Of a DNA stretch of 64,000 nt, positions 1-8,376 are shown one piece after another. Location: positions 1-64,000 of the forward strand of contig JAKAMG010000004.1 in NCBI GenBank assembly GCA_021812985.1, given 5' to 3'. The notes beneath the pieces are model-generated. The model did not search any database. It worked only from the letters and a program-made list of their open reading frames with translations, and had not been told where the DNA came from. Both the position numbers and the translations under genes were made by a program. Positions within the stretch are counted from its first letter, which is position 1, and each line of letters starts with the position of its first letter. This DNA comes from Bacteroidota bacterium. GTDB taxonomy: Bacteria > Bacteroidota > Ignavibacteria > Kryptoniales > JAKASW01.

Positions 1-91
1 CATGAGATGAATGATTGGGGCAAATCTTTTATCTTTCGTGCGGTAAATACACGTCATCGAGACGTTCTCTGCCAAACGCAATCAATCCGTC

Positions 92-100
92 AAAGGAGGA
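92..100 (+). promoter_or_regulatory. Shine-Dalgarno site fixing a TTG start
   Basis: AAAGGAGGA lies 8 nt before the TTG at 109. The reading frame is open further upstream to an ATG at 7, but that ATG has no such site, and the extra 34 residues precede the Rossmann glycine motif, which normally sits at the very N-terminus of this family. Confidence 0.8.
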
Positions 101-108
101 AGTCTATT

Positions 109-1080
109 TTGAAGGCACTTGTAACTGGATGCGCGGGGTTCATTGGGTCTCACCTTTGTGAGAGACTCCTGTCGGCCGGACTGAACGTTGTCGGCATTGA
201 CAGCCTGACAGATTACTACGATCTGGAGATCAAGAAAAGCAATCTGGATAATCTCACGGGCAGCCAGAAGTTCGCCTTCGTCCAGGACGACATCATGACT
301 TCCGATTTGGGTTCGGCGCTTAAAAATGTCGACTTCGTGTTCCACCTTGCCGCCCAGCCTGGTGTTCGCGGAAGCTGGGGCGACAAATTTTCCATATACG
401 TCAAGAACAACATCCTGTCGACGCAACGCCTGCTCGAAGCCGTGAAGGATTTGCAGGGTCTAAGGAAATTCGTGTATGCTTCATCGTCATCGATTTACGG
501 TCAGATCTCCGAAGAGTCGGTAAACGAAGAACATAAAACTGCACCATATTCACCGTATGGTGCAACAAAGCTGGCGGGCGAGAACCTCTGTTTCCTTTAC
601 AGCGGCAATTTCAAAGTCCCTGTCGTTTCGCTGAGGCTATTCACCGTGTATGGACCGAGGCAACGTCCAGACATGGCTTTCACTCGCCTAATATATGCGG
701 CAATTTCAGGAAAGAAGTTCTCCCTCTTCGGAGATGGAAATCAGGAACGAGACTTCACGTACGTGCTGGATGTCGTGGAGGGGATGTGGCTCGCGGCGAC
801 GAATCCCGATTCAGCTGGAATTTTCAACATCGGCGGTGGGCATGTCGTCTCGATGAACGAGGTCATCTCCATAGTCGAGAAGGCCACCGGTTCTCGCATC
901 AACATCGAAAGGAAACACACTGAGCGTGGAGATGTCCGCAGGACCGGCGCTGACGTGTCAAGAAGCAAATCGATTCTGGCTTTCTCGCCAAGATACGATA
1001 TAGAGGAAGGCATCTTGCGGCAGGTCCGCTTCGTGCAGGAACACATGGATATGTATCACAATTCGACTAGCATATCCTGA
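109..1080 (+). CDS. NAD-dependent sugar-nucleotide epimerase, UDP-glucuronate 4-epimerase-like
   Basis: A 323-residue extended short-chain dehydrogenase. It starts with the Rossmann motif TGCAGFIG (G7, G10, G13) and has the acidic residue D31 for the NAD ribose. The segment FHLAAQPGVRGSW near 79-90, the active-site serines around 125-128 and the Y150-x3-K154 pair follow in the usual order. 'TDYYD' at 34-38 and 'YGPRQRPDMAF' are typical of the UDP-glucuronate (galacturonate-forming) branch rather than GalE. It probably supplies a uronic-acid nucleotide for surface polysaccharide, in keeping with the glycosyltransferase ending 15 nt away on the opposite strand. Substrate is inferred; the epimerase/dehydratase fold is certain. 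Confidence 0.88.
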   Translation: MKALVTGCAGFIGSHLCERLLSAGLNVVGIDSLTDYYDLEIKKSNLDNLTGSQKFAFVQDDIMTSDLGSALKNVDFVFHLAAQPGVRGSWGDKFSIYVKNNILSTQRLLEAVKDLQGLRKFVYASSSSIYGQISEESVNEEHKTAPYSPYGATKLAGENLCFLYSGNFKVPVVSLRLFTVYGPRQRPDMAFTRLIYAAISGKKFSLFGDGNQERDFTYVLDVVEGMWLAATNPDSAGIFNIGGGHVVSMNEVISIVEKATGSRINIERKHTERGDVRRTGADVSRSKSILAFSPRYDIEEGILRQVRFVQEHMDMYHNSTSIS

Positions 1081-1095
1081 AGTAGGTAAATCGGA

Positions 1096-2253
1096 TCAGG
1101 GGTCCGGAAGGACCCATGGGAATTGGGCTCTCTCGTGTTGGGGCGCGCCGTTCCCAACTAGGATTTCCACCAGATATTTTGCGGCGTTCTCGGCACTGAG
1201 GTTAACGCCGGTTTCTTCGGCCTTAATCGAAAGAGACTCCGACACCTTTCGGCCAACCACAGATTGAAGTTTCGCTCGCAGATCAGCTACGTCTCCCGAA
1301 CGAAAAGTATATCCGTTCACACCGTTCGAGACCAAATCCGCGGCTCCGCACATGTCAGACACGATGACCGGCACACCGGCCATCAGCGCCTCGTTGACAA
1401 CCAATCCCCAGCCGTCCCAGCGCGACGGGAGGATGAGCACATCCGCTTTCGATATACGTTCCATCACGGCCGCCGAAGCCATAGCGCCTTCGAAACGAAC
1501 GCGATCAGAGAGCCCGTTGTCAGCGACCCACTTCTTGTACTCATTCTCTTTATCGCCGCTCCCCACAAGGTGAAGCCGAAACCCGCCATGAGCGGCGAAT
1601 AGAGGGCGCGCGGCCTCCAGTAGGACGTCGATCCCCTTCCTGTGCACAAGCTGCCCGACGTATATCGCGTCGACTCCACTGTCTTCTCCAGTCCGTCCGG
1701 ACTTCCTAAAGCCCGGGGGAAAAGATCTGAAGTATCCGAACGGCAGGACCTTCGACCTGTCGGCGCCAAGCGATATGAAGTAATCGCGCGCGAAGTGTGA
1801 AATTGCCAGCAACCCCGAAGCTTTCCTCACGAGAGGTTTCCCCAGCGATACGAGGAGACTCGATCTTAATCCGGGGACGACGCTTCCTGGCTCAGGCGCT
1901 TCCGAGTAAATGAAGTATTTCGAACCAGCTGCCGCGAGGGTTGCAAGGACGGCCTCCTGCATTCTACCGGCCCATAAGCCTCCGACAACGTGGACGCTGT
2001 TTGTCTGACTTAGCGCCTTCCATATCGCGTCCGTTACCTTCAGTTTTCCGTCGATGAACTCGCAATGGAATCCCGACAAATCGTCCTGCCATCCCAAGCT
2101 CAGCCGGTCTGCGGGAAGTCTGCCGGAGAAATACACATTCAGATCAATTCCCTCAACTCCTGACAGGGCCCTAAACAGATCTCCCTGGTAAAAAGAAGGG
2201 ATGTTCATCCAAAAGATAAGCCTAGTCAAAAAGTTCTCCGGTAATTTTATCAT
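1096..2253 (-). CDS. GT4-family glycosyltransferase
   Basis: A 385-residue retaining glycosyltransferase of GT-B fold. The C-terminal nucleotide-sugar domain begins at VGQLVHRKG (199-207) and holds the donor motif PSRWDGWGLVVNEALMAG at 276-293. There the first acidic residue of the EX7E motif is Asp (D280) and the second is E288. The N-terminal acceptor domain is divergent, so the acceptor cannot be named. A stop codon lies directly upstream of the ATG, so the protein cannot start earlier, although the nearest AGGAGG is about 16 nt away. It is convergent with the epimerase and likely acts in the cytoplasm on exopolysaccharide or a lipid-linked glycan. Confidence 0.85.
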   Translation of the reverse strand: MIKLPENFLTRLIFWMNIPSFYQGDLFRALSGVEGIDLNVYFSGRLPADRLSLGWQDDLSGFHCEFIDGKLKVTDAIWKALSQTNSVHVVGGLWAGRMQEAVLATLAAAGSKYFIYSEAPEPGSVVPGLRSSLLVSLGKPLVRKASGLLAISHFARDYFISLGADRSKVLPFGYFRSFPPGFRKSGRTGEDSGVDAIYVGQLVHRKGIDVLLEAARPLFAAHGGFRLHLVGSGDKENEYKKWVADNGLSDRVRFEGAMASAAVMERISKADVLILPSRWDGWGLVVNEALMAGVPVIVSDMCGAADLVSNGVNGYTFRSGDVADLRAKLQSVVGRKVSESLSIKAEETGVNLSAENAAKYLVEILVGNGAPQHERAQFPWVLPDP

Positions 2254-2468
2254 TCATGCCGTGACGGGTCCTCCTTGACCCACCAGCCGTTTAACTCAGC
2301 CGCACGATGCCATACGAGCCGACGACGGAATCAATTTAACAAATTGTCTTCTAAGAGCGACAACTCCGTACGGGGGCAACTGGTCTTACGATACCTGGCC
2401 TCCGCCGAAAGAACGCATGCCAGGTTCAGCTTTAGAAATTCACTCCAAATCGTTAGCTTACTCGACAG

Positions 2469-4502
2469 ATGGAAATGTCATCTCAAAAGGAACTGGCAAG
2501 GGCGGTCTACTCAAGAATCATCACCAGACACCTCTATCAGATCAGGGTGAGAATTCTTCGCAATATCATCTCTCCTGCGCGACTGGAAAAAAGATTCAAA
2601 GGCGGAGGCGGCAATCCATTCCCGGGTGTACTCAGACAATCTCTCCGCTCCCGCTTCTTCCTCAGCCCCAGTAACCGCAAAGAGTTTTACATCAACCTCA
2701 TGACGTCCCTCGGCGGGTTCGATACGATCATGGACGATGCTGACCTTGTCCACGAGAACAAATTCCAGACACTCGGCTCCGGCATACACGCGTTCGGGAA
2801 GAGCATCGACTGGCATTTCGATTTCAAGAGCGGCAAGAAATGGGACCCCGCGTATTATACCGAGATCGACCCGCTCGGACTCGGTGAGAAATCGGACATC
2901 AAGGTGCCATGGGAAGTCAGCAGGCTTCACCAGGCTATCTGGCTCGGCAAGGCTTACTGGGTAAGCCGCAGCGAAGCGCACACTGACAAATTCAAGGAGC
3001 TCGTCACAGACTGGATCGAGAAAAATCCAGTCGGCTACGGAGTAAACTGGAAGACCCCCATGGAAGCCGCGATCAGGGCGATCAACCTGATTGCGGGGCT
3101 GATGTACTTCGGCGGCTCGACAAGGATCGACGACAGGTTTCTTACCCTGCTTCTTTCCTCACTTTATGAGCATGGCGTCTTCATACGCTATAACCTTGAA
3201 AGAAGCCTGAGGAGCGGAAACCACTACATCTCTGACCTCGTCGGGCTGATATTTTTGGGGATCCTCTTCTACGACACGAAGACGGGGAGGCGTTGGGTTG
3301 ACTTCGCGAGGAAGGAGCTCGAACGCGAGATACCAAGACAGGTTTACGCAGATGGGACCGATTATGAAAAATCGACCAGTTACCAGAGACTCGTGGCAGA
3401 ATTGTTCACGGCGGCCTACGTCCTCCTGAAGTTGAACGGTTTTTCCGTCTCCGAAGAATACACGGTTCGACTCGAGAAGATGTTTACATTCCTCAGTGAC
3501 GCGACGATGCGGGATGGCAGGGTGCCCAGCATCGGCGACGCGGACGACGGGCGCGTGTTCCGAATGAGAGCGACCATTGACCACAACGATCACCGTGATA
3601 TACTTGCCGTCGGGGCGGCACTGTTCGGGAGAAGCGACATGAAGGCGGCGGCAGGTGGATTCAGTGAGCTAGCGCTCTTCCTCCTCGGCGGCGACGGATA
3701 CGAGAAGTTTACGTCGCTGGAAGCGGATAAAGCCGCCAGGTCGTCGATCTACAAAGAGGGCGGCTTCGCCTTCATGCGGACGGGAAGGGATCATTGCTCA
3801 TTCGATTTCGGCGACATCGGGATGAACGGACGCGGCGGTCACGGGCATAACGACGTTCTCGGTGTCACGGTTTCGGGGAAGAACCAGTTCATCGTCGACA
3901 GGGGAACCTTCTGCTACACTTCTGATACCGCAGTCCGCAACAGACTGCGGTCGACGTATTCACACAACACTATCGTCGTGGACGGGGCCGAGCAGGCCGA
4001 GTTCAACGGACTCTGGTCGATAAAGAGCGACACGACCAGACCGCTACTGGTGAACTGGAAATCGACAGACGATCAGGACGTCATAGAAGCGGAACACCAC
4101 GCGTTCGAACGGCTTCGGCAACCAGTAGTCCACCGAAGAGAAATCACTTTCAACAAGCGGCAGAGGACGTTCCGAATTCAGGACGATCTCCTCGGCGAGG
4201 GCTCGCACGTCGTCGAGCTGATGTTCCATTTCGCGCCAGGGCTGCGCGTGGCGGAACTCGACCGGAATTTCCTCGCGCTCGAGGGGGAGGAATTCGCGCT
4301 CATGAAGTTCCAGCATCCGTTTTCGCTCGAAGCCTGGGAGCATTCCCCTAGCTATGGGGTCATCCAAAACGCGCAGACCGCCAGGATAAAGCTGGAAACA
4401 GAATTCCCTTTTAGAATTGAGACATTCATATTCCTGACCGGGAGCGCGGACGATATGAACTACCTCCTCAACAGAATCCAGACAAAGGGTTCAGACTTGT
4501 GA
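2469..4502 (+). CDS. Heparinase II/III family polysaccharide lyase-like protein
   Basis: A 677-residue protein with the two-part layout of this family: an N-terminal (alpha/alpha) toroid, roughly residues 50-380, and a C-terminal beta-sandwich. Signature segments are SGNHYISDL and DGTDYEKSTSYQR in the toroid, then GRGGHGHNDVLGV (about 453-465) and RSTYSHNTIVVDG (about 495-507). These carry the conserved His/Asn/Tyr residues. I see no clear signal peptide. Such proteins in polysaccharide clusters usually sit beside glycosyltransferases and may trim or process uronic-acid glycans, so the actual substrate is open. The start is uncertain: ATG at 2469 or 2475, neither with a clear ribosome site. 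Confidence 0.85.
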   Translation: MEMSSQKELARAVYSRIITRHLYQIRVRILRNIISPARLEKRFKGGGGNPFPGVLRQSLRSRFFLSPSNRKEFYINLMTSLGGFDTIMDDADLVHENKFQTLGSGIHAFGKSIDWHFDFKSGKKWDPAYYTEIDPLGLGEKSDIKVPWEVSRLHQAIWLGKAYWVSRSEAHTDKFKELVTDWIEKNPVGYGVNWKTPMEAAIRAINLIAGLMYFGGSTRIDDRFLTLLLSSLYEHGVFIRYNLERSLRSGNHYISDLVGLIFLGILFYDTKTGRRWVDFARKELEREIPRQVYADGTDYEKSTSYQRLVAELFTAAYVLLKLNGFSVSEEYTVRLEKMFTFLSDATMRDGRVPSIGDADDGRVFRMRATIDHNDHRDILAVGAALFGRSDMKAAAGGFSELALFLLGGDGYEKFTSLEADKAARSSIYKEGGFAFMRTGRDHCSFDFGDIGMNGRGGHGHNDVLGVTVSGKNQFIVDRGTFCYTSDTAVRNRLRSTYSHNTIVVDGAEQAEFNGLWSIKSDTTRPLLVNWKSTDDQDVIEAEHHAFERLRQPVVHRREITFNKRQRTFRIQDDLLGEGSHVVELMFHFAPGLRVAELDRNFLALEGEEFALMKFQHPFSLEAWEHSPSYGVIQNAQTARIKLETEFPFRIETFIFLTGSADDMNYLLNRIQTKGSDL

Positions 4503-4539
4503 TTGTTAGATTCCGGGCGTAAGGACAAAGGGAGACGAT

Positions 4540-5514
4540 ATGAAACTTCTCGTGGCGCAAAAGATGAACAAAGAGATGGCCGACCTGGTGAGAAAAAGAG
4601 TCGGAGGCGTCTTTGAGCTGAGTTTCCTCTCCGAAGCGCCCGAGGCGGAGCGAAAGTCTCTCTTGGAGGAGGCTGACGTTATTTTGGCAATGAACTTCCG
4701 CCGCGACATCAGGGAAGAAGAAATAGCCTGCCTCAAAAACACGAAGCTGATCCAGATAACGCTTGCCGGCGCGGACATAATTCCATACGATAGGATCGAC
4801 CCGCGAATCACGATCTGCAGTAACGGTGGCGCATACAGCGAGCCGATAGCCGAACATGCGATCGGGATGATGCTGGCATTGGCCAGAAACTTTCTCCCGC
4901 TGCACCACGGACTCAGTGAGGGAGTATTTGACCAGAAGACCCCGCACAAGATGCTCAAAGGATCGACTCTCGGCATAGTCGGATACGGTGGTATAGGAAA
5001 GAAGACGGCGGAGATCGCACGGGCATTCGGCATGAGGATTCTCGCCATCAACTCGACCGGAAGGACCGACCATAATGTCGATTTTATCGGAACGCTGGAT
5101 GACCTTGGGAGGCTCCTGCGGGAATCGGACTTCCTCCTCCTGACAATCGGGCTCAACAAGAGAACGCGCGGCCTGATCTCAAGAAGGGAACTCGAGATCA
5201 TGAAGCCGGACGCTGTCTTGATAAACGTGGCACGCGGGGACCTTGTGGTTGAAAAGGATCTGTATGAGCATTTGAGGGCTCGGCCTAATTTCAAGGCAGG
5301 CATCGAGGCATGGTGGATAGAGCCGTTCAACCACCCCAGGTTCGAAATCCACTATCCCTTTTTCGAGCTCGACAACATCTTGGGTTCCCCCCACAATTCA
5401 TTTCTTACGGATGGGATCTACATGAGAGTACTTGACAGAGCGCTCGATAACATACTCAGGTTCTCGCGGGGGGAGCCGCTAAGAAGCGTCCAGAGGCGGG
5501 AAGACTACATCTAA
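4540..5514 (+). CDS. D-isomer-specific 2-hydroxyacid dehydrogenase
   Basis: A 324-residue NAD-dependent oxidoreductase. The nucleotide motif GIVGYGGIG lies near 146-154. The catalytic set is R232 (in NVARGDLV), E261 (in WIEPF) and H285 (in GSPHNSF), with the spacing usual for the phosphoglycerate/D-lactate/formate dehydrogenase superfamily. A GGGAG ribosome site precedes the ATG. It follows the heparinase-like gene by 37 nt on the same strand, so the two may be cotranscribed. A link to uronate or sugar-acid breakdown is an inference from that position only. The stop is just 3 nt from the stop of convergent arfB. Confidence 0.88.
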   Translation: MKLLVAQKMNKEMADLVRKRVGGVFELSFLSEAPEAERKSLLEEADVILAMNFRRDIREEEIACLKNTKLIQITLAGADIIPYDRIDPRITICSNGGAYSEPIAEHAIGMMLALARNFLPLHHGLSEGVFDQKTPHKMLKGSTLGIVGYGGIGKKTAEIARAFGMRILAINSTGRTDHNVDFIGTLDDLGRLLRESDFLLLTIGLNKRTRGLISRRELEIMKPDAVLINVARGDLVVEKDLYEHLRARPNFKAGIEAWWIEPFNHPRFEIHYPFFELDNILGSPHNSFLTDGIYMRVLDRALDNILRFSRGEPLRSVQRREDYI

Positions 5515-5517
5515 CCC

Positions 5518-5949
5518 TCAGTCGCCCCCGCGAAAGCTTCTATATTTCTTCTTCTCGGCGCGGATTTTCTTTCCCCTCAGCCTTTTTTCCTTCGACGCCC
5601 TCGTAGGATTGGTCTTCATTCTCTTCTTGCGAGGCCTGAACGCGAGCTTCACCAGGCGCTCGAACTCAGCAAGGACCGCCTCCTTGTTCTCCCGCTGACT
5701 CCTCGATACCTGCGATGAGAGATGAAAAATTCCGTCCGTGTCGATTCTCCTCCCAAGACTTGAGAACAATCGCGCGCGCTGGCCCTCCGTGAGGCTCATG
5801 CTCGCCGCAACGTCGAAGAGGAGTTCGACCTTCGATTCCACCTTGTTGACGTTCTGTCCTCCCGGTCCGCCGCTCCTCGATGTTCGAAACCGGACCTCGG
5901 AAAGAGGGATTGTGAGATCAGGTAGGATTAATAGGTCGTCGTCTTTCAT
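5518..5949 (-). CDS. arfB: Peptidyl-tRNA hydrolase ArfB, ribosome rescue factor
   Basis: A 143-residue class I release-factor-like protein. The catalytic loop SGGPGGQNVNK has GGQ at residues 30-32. The tail from about residue 100 is very rich in Lys and Arg (FRPRKKRMKTNP onwards). ArfB uses such a tail to occupy the empty mRNA channel of stalled ribosomes, while GGQ hydrolyses the peptidyl-tRNA. There is no stop-codon recognition domain, which separates it from RF1/RF2. Length matches the family (about 140). It acts on ribosomes in the cytoplasm, as a back-up to tmRNA. Confidence 0.93.
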   Translation of the reverse strand: MKDDDLLILPDLTIPLSEVRFRTSRSGGPGGQNVNKVESKVELLFDVAASMSLTEGQRARLFSSLGRRIDTDGIFHLSSQVSRSQRENKEAVLAEFERLVKLAFRPRKKRMKTNPTRASKEKRLRGKKIRAEKKKYRSFRGGD

Positions 5950-6142
5950 CTGTCTTCAACAAGAGTATCGCCGGCTAGTGTCAAAAAGGCAAGGAGGAGG
6001 TTGAAGAAACCCTGACATGGAGAGGAAGAACGTAAACGCTCCGCCGTCTTTACCGGCAGGCGGGTGATTAGCGGGTTTAATCGGTCTTAAGAGTCAGGAA
6101 AATCGGCATTGCTCTGGAGTTGCGTCGCGGCCGGGATGCAGC

Positions 6143-6319
6143 TCACTCGTCGTCGTCATCAGTGGAGAAACCGTACTGGGTCACAGGCACCCGGCCCGTA
6201 CCATGGCATTTCTCGCACTCGATGAATTCGTATCCCTTCTCTCTCTGCGTAACTCCAACGAAGCAGGTGCCGTTGCAGACATCGCATATGACTTCCCATT
6301 CGGATTCCTTGCGAAACAT
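6143..6319 (-). CDS. 58-residue four-cysteine (zinc-ribbon-like) protein
   Basis: A short gene with a strong GGAGGA site (complement of 6325-6330) 5 nt before its ATG. The product has two knuckles: C12-x2-C15 in 'CDVCNGT' and C35-x2-C38 in 'CEKCHGTGRVP', with an extra C19. The CxxCxG spacing resembles half of the DnaJ zinc-finger repeats. The protein ends in an acidic tail, TDDDDE. It probably binds one zinc ion and may bind a protein or nucleic acid partner. It lies alone between arfB and amt, all on the minus strand. I do not recognise a named family; the coding call rests on the ribosome site, the cysteine symmetry and the clean frame. Confidence 0.75.
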   Translation of the reverse strand: MFRKESEWEVICDVCNGTCFVGVTQREKGYEFIECEKCHGTGRVPVTQYGFSTDDDDE

Positions 6320-6493
6320 GGTGCTCCTCCATTCACATTCTCTCAGCGAATATATTCCGGGAAAAGGACTGTGTCAACAGCGCCGGAGTCTCCCCGTTTC
6401 ACCGCTTAACTAAGTTAATTCCGCCTGCCCGGCATCGGCCAATGTCGCATTTACGTTTTTCACCTTCCCTCCCTTCCTGCATCTGAAGACACA

Positions 6494-7855
6494 TCAGAGT
6501 TCCTCGAAGACGTAGCCGCTCTCTCCGTGCTCCGCGAGGTCAAGCCCGTCCATCTCGTCCTCCGGGGAAACGCGGAGTCCAAACGTCTTGTCCAGCAGCT
6601 TGAGAATAGCCCAGGACATACCGAACGCATAGAGTACCACAACAGCTAGAGCGAGGAGCTGAGCTCCGAGAAGTACTATGTTGCCGTGGAAGAGGCCGTT
6701 GCTTCCTGCGGGATTAATCGCTACTGATGCAAAGAGGCCGGTAGCGATGGCGCCCCATGCCCCTCCCAAACCATGGACACCGACGGTATCGAGGGAATCG
6801 TCGTAATGAAACTTCTCCTTTATCCTGATGCCGACGAAGCAGACTATTCCTCCGATGAGGCCGATTAAGAGCGCCGCCATCGGTCCGACAAAACCGGACG
6901 CGGGGGTGATGGCGACGAGTCCCGCCACCGCGCCGGAGGCGGCACCGAGCACGGTAGGCTTTCCGCGCGTGTACCATTCCGCCATGGTCCATGAAAGGGC
7001 CGCAGCTGCCGCGGCTATCTGAGTCGCGAGGAAAGCGGATGTCGCCAGCGCACCTGACGCCAGCGCGCTCCCCGCGTTGAATCCGAACCATCCGAACCAG
7101 AGAAGCGCCGCGCCTATCAGAGTCATCGTGAGGTTATGAGGCGGCATAGGCTCCTGACCGTATCCTCGTCGACGCCCGATCACGAGCGCGGCGACAAGTG
7201 CCGAAACACCCGAGCTGACGTGTACCACCAATCCTCCCGCGAAGTCTATCGCGCCGAGATTCCTCATCCACCCCCCCACTCCCCATACCCAGTGTGCGAG
7301 CGGGTCATATACGAGCGTGGACCAGAGGATGATGAAGACTATGTACGACTTGAACTTGAATCTCTCCGCGAACGCCCCCGTGATCAGCGCCGGCGTGATT
7401 ATCGCAAACATCATTTGAAACATCATAAATGCTTCGTGAGGTATCGTCGGGGAATAATCAGGGTTGGGGAGCATCCCCACACCGTTAAGCCCGATCCATT
7501 TCAGACTCCCTATGACGTGACCGATGTCCGGTCCGAACGCGAGAGAATAACCAAACAACACCCATTGAAGCGTGACCACGCCAAGCGCGATGAAGCTCTG
7601 CATAATGGTCCCGAGGACGTTCTTCCGTCTGACCATTCCGCCATAGAAAAGAGCGAGTCCGGGGGTCATAAGCATGACGAGGGCGGTGGATACGAGCATC
7701 CAGGTTGTGTCGCCAGTGTTTACACCGGAGGACTGCAAAGTGGGCGCCGCGGCAGTGACGTTGCCTGATAACGCAGCACCGGCCGACTGCGCCAGCGCCT
7801 TCCGCGAAACAAAGATTGAAAGTACTATTGCACCAATGATCCAGAATCTTTTCAT
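6494..7855 (-). CDS. amt: Ammonium transporter Amt
   Basis: A 453-residue inner-membrane ammonium channel. It starts with a cleavable-looking signal (MKRFWIIGAIVLS to KALAQ), as AmtB does, followed by about 11 membrane helices. Family landmarks are FYGGMVRRKNVLG, the first pore histidine in GLVVHVSSGVSALVA and the second in DTVGVHGLGGAWGA. The cytosolic tail DEMDGLDLAEHGESGY normally contacts the PII protein GlnK. No glnK (PII) gene is present in the window, although amt-glnK pairs are common. No strong Shine-Dalgarno site precedes the ATG. Confidence 0.95.
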   Translation of the reverse strand: MKRFWIIGAIVLSIFVSRKALAQSAGAALSGNVTAAAPTLQSSGVNTGDTTWMLVSTALVMLMTPGLALFYGGMVRRKNVLGTIMQSFIALGVVTLQWVLFGYSLAFGPDIGHVIGSLKWIGLNGVGMLPNPDYSPTIPHEAFMMFQMMFAIITPALITGAFAERFKFKSYIVFIILWSTLVYDPLAHWVWGVGGWMRNLGAIDFAGGLVVHVSSGVSALVAALVIGRRRGYGQEPMPPHNLTMTLIGAALLWFGWFGFNAGSALASGALATSAFLATQIAAAAAALSWTMAEWYTRGKPTVLGAASGAVAGLVAITPASGFVGPMAALLIGLIGGIVCFVGIRIKEKFHYDDSLDTVGVHGLGGAWGAIATGLFASVAINPAGSNGLFHGNIVLLGAQLLALAVVVLYAFGMSWAILKLLDKTFGLRVSPEDEMDGLDLAEHGESGYVFEEL

Positions 7856-8376
7856 TCGTTCAAACCTTGAGTATTTGAGTTGCTACAGCGTTCCGTCGGT
7901 CCCCTGCGAAAAACCGGGGGGAGGAGTCACCTCACAGAACATTTACGTTATTCGTCTTTAGAAAATAAACATTTGCATCTAAAAGACAAGCATTATTTTC
8001 ACTATATAGCGTGTCATGTTTATTATATTAATAATTATGGCACTTCCGTATAGAATAGTTAAGTAGGAATGAACCGCGATGTGCGTGCGAGGAGAAACCG
8101 CTTGGCACCTGACTTAAGGGTATGCACAGAATCGATAAGTGATTAAGGTCCGGGCACTTACGCCACCCGCCTGGCACACGGCACTTTTCTCTCTCGCCCG
8201 ATTGTGTTATCTTATGCCAGCGTAAATAGGTTCCATCGGAATATTCGCTGTCGCGTCCGTCAGCCAAGTCGGCGGGACGATCAGCTCCAGACCAGGATCC
8301 CGAATTTATCGGGACGAGCTCGCCATGGTACATTTACCCGAACGTTGTCACGATACAAACGAGAAGAGTTTTTTAA
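7856..8376. other. 521-nt divergent intergenic region, no gene seen
   Basis: This stretch separates divergent amt and typA and must carry both promoters. The part nearest amt (about 7960-8040) is very AT-rich. TGGCAC occurs three times on the plus strand (8038, 8103, 8172), but none is followed by a sigma-54 GC element at the right distance. A 101-codon minus-strand frame here has no ribosome site and no recognisable composition, so I do not call it. I find no RNA gene. Confidence 0.5.

Noticed and set aside
7136-7768. Long plus-strand frame of 210 codons inside amt
   Set aside because: It is antisense to a certain membrane protein and its His/Arg/Glu-rich content is the usual mirror of hydrophobic codons.
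8038-8177. Three TGGCAC motifs suggesting sigma-54 promoters near amt/typA
   Set aside because: None has the GC element 10-11 nt further on, and they point toward typA instead of amt.
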